Positions 24,401 to 37,714 are shown, numbered from the stretch's first letter. The stretch: DNA of 64,000 nt from Dillenia suffruticosa (GCA_033439265.1 JAVTVX010000008.1:2294001-2358000); one strand, 5' to 3'. Program-made: numbers and translations. Notes: a model not told the origin generated them from the sequence alone.

Positions 24401-27400
24401 AATGTCCTCTATCTGAGAAATTGATGTTTAAGTTGTTTGCTTGTCTGATATAGGTTATCATGGCATTGATTCTCTTTAAATTTTTATCTATCTCTTTTCA
24501 GGATAAGCTTTGTAAAGCAAACAATTGGCAGAGAGCACAGCAGACAAGTGATGTGGTTTCTCTTTTATCTGAGATACGACTTAGCACTAGCAAGAGTGAT
24601 CACTGGACCGGGACAAGAACTGCAAATGTTCCTGCAGTTATGGCTGCTGCAGCGGCAGCCTCAGGAGGAAACCTGAAACTGACAGAGGCCTTCAACTTGG
24701 AGGTTCTCAGTACTGGAATAGTCAGTGCAACAGTAAAGTGTAATCATGCTGGAGAAATTGCTGGCATGAGGAGGTTGTATAATAGCATTGGTGGATTTCA
24801 ACCTGGTGCACCGACAGGCTTCGGACTTGGTTTCGGCTTGCAAAGGTTGAGATCTGGAGTGTCTCCTCAACCACCTGAACTGGAGAATGACACTTTTAAT
24901 GAAATTTTGCTGACTAAGTTTGTGCGCCTACTTCAACAATTTGTTAATATTGCAGAGAGAGGTCTGGAAGTGGATAAGTCATCATTTCGTGAAACTTGTT
25001 CACAGGCAACTGCTTTGCTTCTGTCAAACCTGGTAAATGTGTTTCTGGTTGCAAGCTCTTAGTCATGTACATTGATTCCCCTTCCTCCCCTCCCCCACTA
25101 CTAAAAAAAGAGAGAGAGAGGCTTTTTTTGTATTTTATTTTTTGACTCTGGGTGAGTTTTAGCAGGGTTCCAATAGAAGACCAAATGTTGAGTGCTTCTC
25201 ACAACTTCTACGCCTTCTTTGCTGGTGTCCTGCATACATATCTACACCCGATGCAATGGAAACTGGCATCTTTATTTGGACGTGGTTAGTCACAGCTGCA
25301 CCTGAATTGGGGTCTCTTGTCCTTGCTGAGCTTGTTGATGCATGGTTGTGGAGTATTGATACAAAGCAGGGCATCTTTGCATCTGAAATGAGGTATGCTG
25401 GACCAGCTGCAAAATTGAGGCCTCATCTTGCACCTGGTGAGCCAGAACAACTGCCGGAAAAGGATCCTGTTGAGCAGATAATGGCTCATAGATTGTGGCT
25501 TGGATTCTTTTTTGATCGCTTTGAGGTTAGAGATTATTGCATTAAAAATTTCTCCCATTCTGTTTCTGATCCTCACTACCATTGCCATCCCTAACTCCAT
25601 ATGTGAGGATGTAAATGGAGCAGAGTAGGGCCCGACTTTGCCACTCCTCCCACCCGGGAGGGGGGGGCTTCGGATGAAGAATGTGGCTTTGTCCGTCCTG
25701 CAATCAATTTCTGCCCCTATTCCTACTCCACTACCTGCTATAAGATTGAATTAATGCTTTCCATTTTGTTCTGTATTAATATTAGACCTCAGATTTACTG
25801 TAGTATGATATAAAAATTGCAAGAAAACTTGATAGTGAATGAAAAGTTATTAAAATATTTAAATGCTATGAAGCTAAATGACAAAGTATTGGTTTGCACT
25901 CAAGTATGACGTCAGGAAATCAAGAAAATTTCTGCTACCTAATTTTTTTTTTCCTTGACCAAGAGTTTTGGCTTAAGTGGTTACTCAAATGACCCAAAAT
26001 CTTTGCATCAGATAGGGATCTTAGGTTCAAATGTTGCCCCCTTCCAGTTTCCAAGTCAAAAAAAAAAAAAATTTAAATATATATATTTTTTTCAAAACAT
26101 ATTTCTTCCACTTGGCTCTTATGAGGCGTTTTATATTGAAACCTGGGATTGAAATCTCTTCAACAACCTTTAATTGAAGATAAATTTTCAGGCATAAAAA
26201 GGAGGAAAACTAAGCTGTTTCTTTACCATTTATGACATAGTTTAATGCTTATAGATTGGCTCTTCAATACTTAATAAACTCAAGAAGTGCAGCTATTCCT
26301 TGTAGAATTAGGAGTGGAGAGAGATAGAATTAGGAGTGTAGAATTTTCTTAGGTTAAAAAAATGGAAATGCATATTTAATGTAAAAATTAATCTTTTAAT
26401 GGGGGATGAGTAGGGGTGGGGATGTACTACCACCTTACCTGGTACCGTACCTGCTTCTCTCAACTATAACATCCATTTGCCCGCTCCTAACGGGTGAAGT
26501 GGAGCAGATAATATGAATATCGGCTCCATTGATATCCCTTCACATATGCTCTTCTTTATTAATTCTGGTCTATCATTGAGACAACATAAGGTTGGCAAGT
26601 AAGGTGTGTTTCATGGATAACATGTTATATATTGGTTTTTATCTGTATTATTTGTTTTGGACATGTGATTTTTCTCCATACTGCAAGGGATGAGGTATGA
26701 ATTTGTTATGGGATTATGGGACATGCCTTGTCACCCTTTCATCGTTTTGTCTCACCTACTAATAGTGGAAAGAATCTCATCACCTTGTTTTCGTTAAATG
26801 GAAAATAATCCCCTTAAGATTTTTATAATGTTTAACAGGTGCAGTGAGATGGTTAATTTTTTGGCATGTTAAAATAGTGTTCTTTTTTCCTTTTGTGCTC
26901 GCACCTTAATGAATGTAATGGGAAACTAGAGCTTTTGAGAGAAGAGGGTGGAGGAACCATGGGAGACAGAAACATGAGGGAGAAGAGAGAGAATCCAGAG
27001 AGAGAAAAATTCCATTATCAATTCATATTCCAGGTCTGACTATTAATAAGATCATAGGTTTGTAGGCCACAAACCCTCATGCAAAATAGAAACTAAATTA
27101 GCTCAAGCTCTAACAACAAATTGGAAGCAAATATTATTCTATTCCTAATAACATTTAACAAAAATACTAAATGTGTTGTATGCATTCTACATCACACCTT
27201 GGCCTACAACTGATGTTGAAGACATTTTCAAACCTTAATGTGGTACACATTGCTTGTTGGTCATATTTGCCTAGCTGCTTATTCGTTGGTTTTCTTTTCT
27301 TGCATATGCTGCTGTTTCTGTGCCGTTGTGCTTGCTTCCACTTTTCTGTTTGTTTTTGACTTTGTTGTTGAATACCTAGCAAGATGGTCCTTTTGATGAC

Positions 27401-30400
27401 CCCTTGTAAGCGTACAGCTGTAGCTCTTAGAGGAAAGGTGTCTAAGCTTGGCTTGTATCACGCAATTGACGATGAAGGTCTGCCTTGATAAGAAAGTGTC
27501 CTACGTTTCGTAAGAAAAATGGAAAAGTGGTCAGAATTAATATATGTGTGTGTATTTAAAGAGATTGGCAGGTTCCCTAGCAGGAAATTTTACTGGAGAT
27601 AGGGATGGAGGTATTTTTCTTTTTGGAATCAAGTTATCTTAAGATTTGGTAGTACTTGTATTTGGCATATATTACTGAGAGGTTCATACGTGGAAAACTG
27701 GCATCTGTGTATGCTTTCCCACATCCCAGCAGGTGAATTTATGTGCCTCCTGTTCTGGACTTGCTCTCTTCACAGCAGCACGTGGAGTCATATGGCTTAA
27801 ACCCCACCACACCAGAAACCCCCCCACCCAGGGGGCTTGCGCCGCAACACATTAAACAAGTAAATAAATAAACCAAAACTATAATACACGCATAAATGAA
27901 CACGGTCTTCAATTCTCTGAGTAATCTTCTGATATGATTGGGAAGAAATTGTCCATCAAAAGTTGGAGCAGTTCTTTCTGTCTTGAGCCACTAAAATGGC
28001 ACCTTTTTGGCATAATTCCTAAGTATCTTAACATCTTTAGAGGAGACAAACCAATAGAACAATTGGTCAGTCTTTTAACAGTTGGGACTGATCCAATACA
28101 TACAGGAAGCATTTTACAAGCCACTCAATGATGTAAAAATAGGTGATCTCCTGTTTCACTGCTAAGCACAGGACAAGTGTTGGAAGACAAAGCTCAAGTC
28201 TTTGTTTGTCTCCTTAAAGAGCATAATTTCCTTTCTCCATCAAGGATAATTTCTTATGGAAAAGTCTAAATCTGTGAAGGGAATTTCATCTTCATCCTAC
28301 GCCTCTTGTGGAATCCTTTTTGAAGGATTTCATGGCATTTTCTCCTCTTTGAATTTCTTATAGTTTTTTACTTTTTTGGTTCTTGTTCTTTTCTCCTCTT
28401 TTTTTTTTTTTTTTTTTTGTGCTTTGGGTGTATCTGGAAAGATAAAATGATACTGGTATTCTGAACATTAGCTGCACTGTTCAGTATGATTCTTCTTCAG
28501 GTTTTAGTAATATCTCATAGCGGATCTTTCTGTGTGAACTGCAACTTTGTATGGAATCTTGATCTCTCAACTCTTGGTTCCTTTAGGTGGCAGACTTTTG
28601 GGTCCAAATGTTTCTCACACTTTCTCCTTGAATTTGATGACAATGAACTAACCTTCAAATTTGCTTTTCAATTTTTTCTTGGTTTTATTGTTGACATCTG
28701 CTTCACAGTTATTGTCACCAAATCGGAATACATGAGTAGATTATTTCAATTTTCAGATTTTTTCCTAAATACATGTGGTAACATACATAAAAAGTCGAGA
28801 TTGATGGCTTAATTCTCATAATCTGTCCTTGTTGATTCCAATTTGTGTATTAGTTTCTTGATTTCTTAATTTGTTATGCTGGTTAATTCTTACATGTGCT
28901 GTCTATGCAGGTGGTTCGTTATAGCAGCGTAGAAGAACTCATGCTTCTTGGGCGTCTGTTGCAAGGTGCCACAAAACTACCATGGAACTTTTCACACCAT
29001 CCTGCAGCCACGGGTACCTTTTTTACTCTCATGCTTCTTGGGCTCAAGTTCTGTAATTGCCAGTCTCAAGGCAACGTGCAAAACTATAAAATGGGACTTC
29101 AGCTGCTAGAAGATCGAGTCTACCGGTTAGCACCTCTACTTCTCATGATTATTTTTGCGAGCACCTAAACTTTTCATAATTATTTTCTGCATCATACCTT
29201 TGGATTCTTTTTAGAATTCATTGGCTGGTATCTTGGTCTAAGATTGTTATGACACCTGGGTAGTGTCATGGGTACCCGTGACAGTACCCGGTCAAAGCTT
29301 AAGCCCGAGTCCGAGCCCGAGCCCGAGCCCGAGCTCAGGCTCGGGTAGCTCAGTCTCGAGCCCAACTATGTCGAGCTTGAAGGCTCGACAAGCTATATGA
29401 GAGATATTAATTTTTTTTAAAAAAATAAATTTTATATATAATTATATTTTTTTAATAAAAAATTTATATGTATAAAATTATATTTTTAGGTATATTTGTT
29501 AAATATATTACCTACACTACCCAATGACACCACCCGACGACACTTATAGCTCGAGCTCGAGCTCGAAAAATACAAGCTCGACAAGCTCGAGCTCAAAAAA
29601 TACAAACTCGACGAGCTCGAGCTCGAGCTCACCCAAAGTACACTCGAGCCGAGCTTGGGTATTGTAATACCCGAGCTTGACCCGGGTGTCATAACACCCC
29701 TATCTTGGTCTCGTCTTTCTTTGTTTGCCTGCATACTGTGCTTTGTGCATTAAAATTATTGTTTGTTTATTGTCCTGCTACATTGTTGGCTTTCTGGTAA
29801 TGTCCCTTTTTTTATCTCTCTCTTATGATGTGCTTGTGTGCTATGTGCATGCATGAAAGTCAGATGGACATTGGTGATTTGGATTTTATGCTTTGTGGGT
29901 TATCTATGAGATGTATCCTGTCACTAGCACTGCAAATTCAACTTCATGGAGCAGTTTTGGTTTGATATGTGCGGATGACTCAGAATTCAGGAAAGTAATG
30001 GATTTCGTTTGCTTTTCTGTTGGCGACACTTTGCCTTTACCTTAAATGGCTAGAGTAACTGCATTGTGCCTTCCGGAACACAGCAGGGTTATATACCTAT
30101 CCTCAAATTTATCAGTGTTTGTGGTGGGAGGGGGTGCATCAGTTTAGTATAAGCAGTGTTTTTTCTATCAACTTGTTGCTGCAAGAATTAGCTGCCTAGA
30201 AATTGCTTCAATTTGCACAGGGAATCAATTTGCACAGGGAATCAATCATGGATTTTCTGCCTGTTTCAGGGCCTCATTAGGCTGGTTTGCATTTCAGCCT
30301 GAGTGGTATGACATGAACAGCACAAGCTTTGCCCAGACTGAGGCACAATCTGTTTCTGTATTTGTTCACTATCTATCAAAGGAGCGAGTGGATAATATTC

Positions 30401-33400
30401 AATCTGATCCAAAGGGTCGGGCACAGGAAAATGGGAAGTCTTTGGGTGATGTGGTATTGTCTTGCCTTTGCTTTAGAAATTGTACTCTGTCTTCAGTTTA
30501 CCCATCATGTTCAATGTTGCTTGCAGAAAGATTCTTATCATCCTGTTTGGGGCCATCTAGAAAACTACACTACCGGAAGAGAGAAGAGAAAGCAATTGCT
30601 GCTGATGCTATGCCAGCATGAGGCTGATAGACTTGAAGTTTGGGCTCAGCCGACCAACTCAAAGTACTCTAAATAAACTGCCTAATTTGTTTCTTGCTTT
30701 TTTATTCTTATTATGATTATTCACAAATATGGTAGAACCCTTAATTTTTCCGGGAGGGGGGAGTTTCCTGCAACCATAGGCCAACAGGCTTTGGCTTGTG
30801 GTAACTGATTAACTGCTTGCCTTATTGATTGCATTTACATTTCCTATTTGTCTTGTCTGTCTTTCTTCTTTTCTAGATGGTATGGATGCTTCTACTAGGT
30901 GTGCAATCCTTTTGTTATAGGTGGTGGTGTCTTAATCTGATAGTGATAATGCTTTCTGCTGTTATAATATTTTCAGGGAAAGTACATCTTCCCGGCCAAA
31001 AATCAGCTCTGAGAAGTGGGTTGATTATGCAAGAACTGCCTTTGCTGTGGATCCTCGAATTGCCCTATCTTTGGTATCAAGATTCCCAGCAAATACCATC
31101 TTGAAGACCGAAGTAACCCTGCTTGTTCAGGTCTGCTTTTGCTTTCTGTTACTTTGCTAGGATAAGAAATGGCACAGAATTTTAGCACTTAAGTACATGT
31201 TTAACAGTGTAATATGATGCTTTGATGTCTGGAGAAAATGACCACGGTTTAGAGGAAGTACCGTTGGAGTAATTTCATAAAAGTTAAAGTGGAGAAAGAA
31301 ATATGGAATTGATATGTGAAACTTAAAAGCCAGATCAGTTTTAATTTTTTTTGGGTATCTACAGTTTTGAAATATCTATGTAGTCTCTTCTCTTTTTCAT
31401 CTATGTCTCAAAATTGAATTCTCTGCTTTTCTTCTTCGCTTATGCTGATATATATCATACCTTACCATCTCTTGCAGTCCAACATTCTGGATCTTCGCTG
31501 CATTCCCGAAGCCCTTCCATTTTTTGTCACCCCTAAGGCTGTAGATGAAAATTCAACGCTTTTGCAGCAATTACCACATTGGGCTGCTTGTTCTGTTGGA
31601 CAGGCTCTTGAGTTTCTCACTCCTTCATACAAGGGACATCCACGAGTCATGGCTTATGTTCTTCGAGTTTTAGAGTCTTATCCTCCAGAGCGAGTTACTT
31701 TTTTCATGCCACAGCTAGTGCAATCTCTTCGCTATGATGAAGGGGTAGGTAACTTGTTCTGGTGTATGTACTTGAGTTTTCTGAAGACATAGTAACAATG
31801 TAGTTAAATTTGATATTTTTTTGTTGTCTTCTCTTTTTTTTTTTGGGGGGGGGGGGGTGGGGAGGTTAGTGGTGGCCTTAAAATACTGCTTTGTAGTTTC
31901 AAGTTTGTTGGGAATCTTGTAAACAATTTTCTTTCAGGATTGACTTGGACAGGGCACAAGGCCGTTTGTCTTGATGATAAGGAGAATGTGCTTATCTGTA
32001 CCACATGGATGATTATGAGAACTGATCGACTGTCTCTCTTTATGATTAACTTATTAATGGACATTAGAAGATAAAAAGCAACAATTTTTATAAGTTTGTC
32101 TCAAGTGAAGAGAGAGGAAAAAAAAAAAAATAGATGAGACTCTTCATGGGAATGGAAAGTTGGATCTCCAATGACTTGTGATTCTCTGCACAATTTTGGA
32201 TTTTCTGAAGTGTTGGTCCTGCAATCTCTGCTGGCAGCAGCCTGGGACTTGTTTTGCTCTAGGACGCTCCTTTTCGGCTCCCTAAGTTGTTTCTTGTCTT
32301 GGCCTTCTAAAAATATCTCTCTTTTATCTGTTGTGCTACATGTCACCCAATTCAATCCCATATGCATTCCACTTACTTAAAACTAACACCCAAGCGAGCC
32401 AGCATGGTGCTTTGTGATTCTTCTAGGTGGGGCTGTTGCTCTTGTTGATATTCCCTGGTTGACAAAATTCAAAGTGTTTGGTTAGAATTTCAAGTTCAAT
32501 CTTATGTGTTTAATCTTTCATTTGAAAATATGTATGCTTTCTTGTTTGCAGAAGTTAGTGGAAGGTTATTTACTAAGAGCAGCTCAAAGAAGTGATATAT
32601 TTGCCCATATTCTTATATGGCATTTACAGGTACAGAATATTCTGCACTATCATTAACCTTAAATGGCTGTATTCTCATTAATTGTCATGTATGCTTTCTT
32701 TTCTCCTGTGGGAAACATGTTCAAGCTATTAAAACTAATGTCACTTATTTTGACAGGGTGAGACTTTTGTATCAGAATCCGGGAAAGATGCTGGGTCTGG
32801 GAAGGTACATGGCTCGCTGCCAGATAGCAATAATTTGCTTATGCGGAGTTGATATACTTCTATTTCTTTTGGGACACAGTCCGAACATGCCTAGTGGCTC
32901 TTGTGATGAAGTTTCAGTTTATATTTTTATTTGGCCTCCCTAAGTCCATTTCTGTCTCTTCTTTGCTTTACTGGAATTTGCATCAACATGGTTCCATAAT
33001 GTAGGTGCTATTAGTTTTGAGTTACTTTCTGAAGACAATTAGTTGGCCTTAGGGTTTTGAGAAGACATGTTATGACATTTATGCTCTGTTCTACTCTGTC
33101 ACACACTAGTATATGGTTTTGATAGATCTCCAATTTGATATATCATAGATCATGCACCATTTTTTACAAGGTTTTTTTTTCCTTATGTTTGCTTATTTTT
33201 AAAGTCTCTTTCATAATTTGGAGTTTTGCTGTGCCCAATGAAAGCATAAGATGATATAGATGTGAACTGTTCCTCTTAACTTGACCTTGAAGGATTAGGC
33301 ACTGCATCATATTGGCAGTTTTCATGGTGTTAGTTACTCCTGGCAGATTTGTAAAGTAATGATTAGATTGAATTGCTGTGATCAGCTCAGAGGGTATATA

Positions 33401-36267
33401 TATAAGGTGCCAACTATTATATATATACACATATATAGGTGGAATGTCAGTATCATCATTTTTGTATGTGAATTTCGGTGGCCCTTGAAATGAAATGTTC
33501 AACTTTTCTTCAATGAAAGATTGCAAATGTTTCTGCTTGAGCGACCAAAATAAATTACCATTCTATGGTATGCCAAATAACTTTGGTTTGTTCTTGCCGT
33601 TATTTCAGAATAGTGCATTTCTAGCTGTACTACCTGTTGTCAGGCAGCATATCATTGACAACTTCAACCCAAAGGCCCGCGACTTGTTTAGAAGAGAATT
33701 TGACTTCATTGACAAAGTTACATCCATTTCTGGAGTACTTTTTCCACTTCCAAAAGAAGAACGCAGGGCTGGTATACGGAGGTATTATGACTGCATGCTA
33801 AAATCCTGGATTATGTTGTAGGTGGCACTGTAATTGTTTTAATAATTTATTGTTGCCACAGGGAGTTGGAGAAAATTGAACTGGAGGGAGATGACCTTTA
33901 TCTTCCTACGGCTCATAATAAACTTGTCAAAGGCATTCAGGTTGACAGTGGGGTACCCCTGCAATCAGCAGCTAAAGTCCCTATCAAGGTCACATTTGAC
34001 GTAGTTGATAGGGATGGGGAGCCCAATGATGTAAAGCCTCAAGCTTGCATTTTCAAGGTAAAATCCTGAAATTATGTATTCTTTCTACGAGCATGAGATA
34101 ATACCTTATATTCTCTAAATCTGTCTCTGAATTACATGTTTGCATCAAGCTTTCCTTAACTTATAGTTGACTTTTGATTCAGACAATTCCTATGTAGCTG
34201 ACAGCAGAAAATCATGTCTGCATTAATTTCATACATTGCTAAAATGGGTACCCTTGATTCTAGGTTGGAGATGATTGTCGACAAGATGTTCTTGCTTTAC
34301 AAGTGATTTCACTTCTGAGAGACATTTTTGAAGCCGTTGGGCTCAATCTTTATCTACTTCCTTATGGAGTTCTTCCAACTGGCCCTGAGAGAGGAATTAT
34401 TGAGGTGAGCTTGTTGATGATCACTTAAGAGCTTGCATTTATGCACCTTTTAACATTTCTAAAGGTTTGTGTCAATGGTCGATGAGTCTATATCATGCAT
34501 GGGGTGAATCACTTGTAGACCTCTATTCCATTCTGAAGCACAGACGCTTCAAAGTGAATGTTGTGTTTAGATTAGAATATGTCCTAACGTATGATACCTG
34601 TATTATTTTTCTCAGAAGCATTTGTATGCTGCAGGTTTGCCCTAACACACGTGACAGAAATCAGCTGGGTGAAATCACTGATGGTGGCTTATATGAGATC
34701 TTTCAAATGGATTATGGGCCTGTTGGCTCTCCCAGTTTTGAAGCTGCCCGTGAAAATTTTATTATCAGTAGTGCTGGATATGCGGTTGCTAGTCTTTTAC
34801 TTCAACCAAAGGATCGGCATAATGGCAATCTTCTCTTTGACAAGTACGGTGACACCTTGTGTTTTGGTTTGCAAATTTCTTCAGGTTAAAAAAAAAAAAA
34901 AGTTACATGTGGTTAACTCTTATGGTAAAAATGACCCTTCTTTTCAATTGCTATCGTAGACTTAATGACACTGTCACTCTCTAGTGATAAACCACAAGGG
35001 GGTTAGTAATTTTCTAATTAAACCTGGGATGTTGAGCAAAAATTTTTTCTGCAAATAATTCCTGAAGATTTAAGTGATTTTTATTAAACCACAATTAATT
35101 GAGTAAAACTTTATATTGCAAGAAACAAAAAAGAGGGATCACCTCTGCTAAGAGTAGAAAGCTCATGGGCTACTTTGACACTTTTTGAACTATAGGAGAT
35201 TATCTGATCTTGGCCAAACCACAAGAGGGCAAAATGAATTTGCCTTTCTACTACTGAAGCTACCCAACAGATTCAGCTCCTGACAGGCAGCTAACAGTCT
35301 TACTTTTGTCTTCTAATATGATAGCTGCATTCAGCCTAAAGAATCTGCCTCTGCAAAAATACAAATATGATTGGCTTCCTTAATCCAAAAGTGCTGATGC
35401 AAACTTGAAATGGATCAGATAGGTTAACTTAAAGAATCCTAAAGAGAAAACCCAACATTCTTGTGAGATTTGAAAGATGCAGGAATATGATACATGTCAT
35501 TATTTGAAAACCTGTGAAATATTTAATGTATTTGAATCAAAAGATTGATGAGTATATTGTTAGGTGGTTTGCATAAGGATTAATGTTCTTACAGAAATAC
35601 AGATATGATTATCTAGATATAGGTGTTCAGTGGTATATTCTTTGTTCTTAGAAGTTCTGTATGCAAAAGTCTGCCAATTAATGTTACTTGAAGCAATGTT
35701 TGTATTGTTTAGCTAGTAGAATTGCCCTAGGTTTATAATTTAATGATTGTTAGTAATTATCTGAATGCAGTGTTGGGAGGCTTGTCCATATTGATTTTGG
35801 ATTCATCCTGGAAACTTCACCCGGTGGAAATATGCGCTTTGAGAGTGCACACTTTAAGCTGAGCCATGAGATGACTCAATTAATTGACCCATCCGGTGTC
35901 ATGAAAAGCGAAACCTGGAATCTTTTTGTTGGGTAAAATTCTGTCTCATGGTTGATTTATTCTCCTTTGGGATCATAAACTGTGTTTCTTAACCCAAAAT
36001 TTTTACAGCTTGTGCGTGAAGGGCTACTTGGCTGCACGACGACACATGGATGGGATAATCAACACGGTATTACTGATGTTAGATAGTGGATTGCCTTGTT
36101 TTAGTAGGGGTGACCCAATTGGAAATCTCCGAAAACGATTTCACCCAGAGATGACCGAACGAGAGGCTGCTAATTTTATGATTCACATATGTACTGATGC
36201 CTACAACAAGTGGACAACTGCTGGGTATGATTTGATACAGTATTTGCAGCAGGGCATCGAGAAGTGA
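11942..36267 (+). CDS. PI4KA1: Phosphatidylinositol 4-kinase alpha (PI4KA1-like), 26 exons
   Basis: This enzyme phosphorylates phosphatidylinositol at position 4, supplying plasma-membrane PI4P. I place the exons at 11942-12853, 14031-14372, 14468-14629, 17086-17259, 17377-17535, 17628-17755, 17920-18226, 22447-22615, 22796-23013, 23199-23357, 23502-23684, 24502-25032, 25166-25525, 28911-29125, 30270-30453, 30527-30663, 30977-31130, 31478-31744, 32552-32629, 32757-32804, 33609-33781, 33862-34057, 34264-34404, 34635-34843, 35771-35932 and 36009-36267. All use GT-AG sites and phases agree, giving 2008 residues (Arabidopsis about 2030). The N-terminal two thirds are helical solenoid. The helical accessory and kinase domains occupy the last 500 or so residues, with the catalytic loop DRHNGN near residue 1859 and IDFGF near 1877, both intact. 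It ends YLQQGIEK. The smallest exon, 32757-32804, encodes 16 residues of a variable linker. Confidence 0.93.
14890..15440 (+). mobile_element. LINE remnant (RVT zinc-binding region) in PI4K alpha intron 3
   Basis: In a shifting frame the translation reads [13 protein letters not shown], then [22 protein letters not shown] and [10 protein letters not shown]. This is the zinc-binding region that follows the reverse transcriptase in plant LINEs. A further block near 15200-15300 ([10 protein letters not shown] ... LVVFG) fits the segment that usually comes next. Several stops break it. It lies in the sense orientation within a 2.46-kb intron. Confidence 0.65.
16370..16925. repeat. Paired GGTTCC-rich segments, possible decayed MITE
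   Basis: Two short segments dense in GGTTCC/GGAACC words (16370-16545 and 16795-16890) flank an AT-rich core in PI4K alpha intron 3. Both contain GTTCCAGTTCC and its reverse complement, so the ends can pair with each other. I could not define clean terminal repeats; ATCTTG flanks both sides (about 16366 and 16908) but is short. A decayed non-autonomous DNA element is the simplest reading. Confidence 0.35.
18717..18934 (+). mobile_element. tRNA-derived SINE with 21-bp target-site duplication, PI4K alpha intron 7
   Basis: The body (18738-18913) has an RNA polymerase III box A (TTGGCGCAATGGTAGAG), box B (AGGTTCGAGAC), the dicot SINE segment GCCTCTTTGCAAAAA and the end GTGCACCGGGTGTGCCCTTTT. It belongs to the Au-like group of plant SINEs. 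The flanks, 18717-18737 and 18914-18934, match in 20 of 21 positions (TTAATAAACATCAATA then A or T then TGTT), which defines the insertion exactly. It lies in the sense orientation. Confidence 0.85.
21459..21492. repeat. Poly-T run of 34 bases in intron 7
   Basis: An uninterrupted run of 34 T within PI4K alpha intron 7. It could be the tail of a minus-strand retroposon, but I recognise no body beside it. Its length may be an assembly artefact. Confidence 0.8.
21632..22068. mobile_element. GAGCTC-rich MITE, copy 1 (PI4K alpha intron 7)
   Basis: Ends are inverted: GTTATGGCACCCGGGT on the left and the reverse complement of GTTATGACACCTGGGT on the right. Inside the left end, GGCACCCGGGTAGTGTCAT is repeated in tandem. 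Subterminal DNA is packed with GAGCTC/CTCGAG words on both sides of an AT-rich core. The flanks share GGAGAGA, a probable part of a target-site duplication. The element has no coding capacity. It is closely similar to copy 2 at 29240-29700 and in the same orientation. Confidence 0.8.
25604..26542. mobile_element. Possible DNA-transposon relic in PI4K alpha intron 13
   Basis: The left end reads TGAGGATGTAAATGGAGC and the right end, reverse complemented, TGAAGGGATATCAATGGAGC: imperfect 18-20-bp terminal inverted repeats. CATATG flanks both sides, but that word is palindromic and may be chance. The interior has no recognisable transposase and contains a SINE-like insertion. The ends resemble hAT-type MITEs. 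Confidence 0.35.
25955..26072 (+). mobile_element. SINE-like tRNA-derived segment
   Basis: A box A-like TGGCTTAAGTGGTTAC and a box B-like TTAGGTTCAAATG lie about 60 bp apart, followed by a pyrimidine-rich end and a run of A. This is the arrangement of a short tRNA-derived SINE. I found no clear target-site duplication. Confidence 0.45.
29229..29711. mobile_element. GAGCTC-rich MITE, copy 2, with 11-bp target-site duplication (intron 14)
   Basis: The element spans 29240-29700 (461 bp) and is flanked by exact TATCTTGGTCT copies at 29229-29239 and 29701-29711. The ends carry inverted GTTATGACACCTGGGT and GTTATGACACCCGGGT, with subterminal GAGCTC/CCCGAG arrays and an AT-rich core. A duplication of 9-11 bp is typical of Mutator-like elements, so I suggest a non-autonomous MULE. 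The terminal bases themselves (AAGATT against GGGGT) do not match well. Confidence 0.85.
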
Positions 36268-37664
36268 AGGGAAAATTTCTGCTGCCTGCCTTGCTTGATC
36301 AAGTGTACATGGTGTTCTTGTAAGTTTTATAAGTATATAGAATATATATATGAACCTTTGAGTGTACTATAGCATCATTTTTCCAGGGGAATTCCAACAA
36401 AGGGTTCAAGTGTTGAGAGAAGGGTATGTAAAATCGGCAAAATCCAAAGAGTTCCATTTCTTTGTTTCCGAGTGGTGGAATTCCTGATGATGTTTGTAAA
36501 ATCACAATTTCTGTAGCTCCATTTGTTAAATGAAAGTCCTCAGATTCTTATGCCCCAAAGTTTTATAACTACCCTACTTTAGTTTCTATTTTCCCATCAT
36601 TTTCTTGATTTTGATCCAGAAGTAGCGCTGTGCAATGACCATATGAATCAGTTGTCCCTTTCTTCACATTATGTCCGTATTGCTCTTGTCCTCTTGATGT
36701 TCTACAGGTACCAAATAATTCTCACAATGGCAATGTCGCCCGAAGAAATTTGAGGCATTCTGGTGAAAAAGCTCAACTCTTGATCCACCATGAAGGACCA
36801 GTTAAGGTAACATTTAACGTCTTTAAAGCCTAACTTCTATTATTGACCTCGAATATAGTCTTTTGCAAGTGAATCATGTCATAAATGTGGGGCCATTTGG
36901 GATTGTGATTCTTCCGGGAATCCTCTCTAATGTTGAGCTGTGCCAGTTATGGGTCTGGCAGACAAGAATCATAATCACATGCTACTTGTTCTTTAGTTGA
37001 GTTTATCATAGAAACCCTTGTATATGTGAGTATATGTTTCGCAGAATACATGCATGAGCTTGCCCCGAAAGTTCTTTTTTTTTTTTGGATGAAACTCTTC
37101 TCGGTTGTTCTTAATTTTAAATGTTCTTACTTGAATGTCTGCTTATTCGTAGGAAATGCATATCTTTTTAAGGAATATTCGAACATCAATTCTTAGTCTA
37201 TTTGCTTGATTTCCTTGGATTATTCTGCATGCTGAATAAATTTACCGATATATGCTTGAAGACTATTACTAAAGTCAATGTCTGATGTGCCTTACAATTA
37301 CACAATACACATATGCCTTGTCTCGTGTGATTGTAAAAAAGCCTGATCCTCTGGATAATGCCAAAAGCCCCCTCTAGTGAAATAAGATGTCCATTTGTTG
37401 GTTGTCACTTTTGTGATTGGTGAACTGTTGTTGAGGAAAATTTTGGCATCTCTTGATGAACTGTCTCAAATTTAGGGCTTAGATTAGTATTATTATTCTC
37501 TGCAAAACCTACAGGACTCTGTAGACAAATTATTATCAATTATGGTGTGGCGTACTTGGATCACCCTTTTCTTTTTCCTTAGATGTCATCTCAAACTCTC
37601 AATTATACGAGGTCCTTTACTGTCCACTTCATAGCTTCGCCTTAAGGGTTTGCAGGAGGAACCA

Positions 37665-37714
<50 letters not shown>

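Noticed and set aside
27909-28124. 71-codon minus-strand frame in intron 13
   Set aside because: It reads like protein but matches no family I know. It may be transposon debris, and I cannot support a call.
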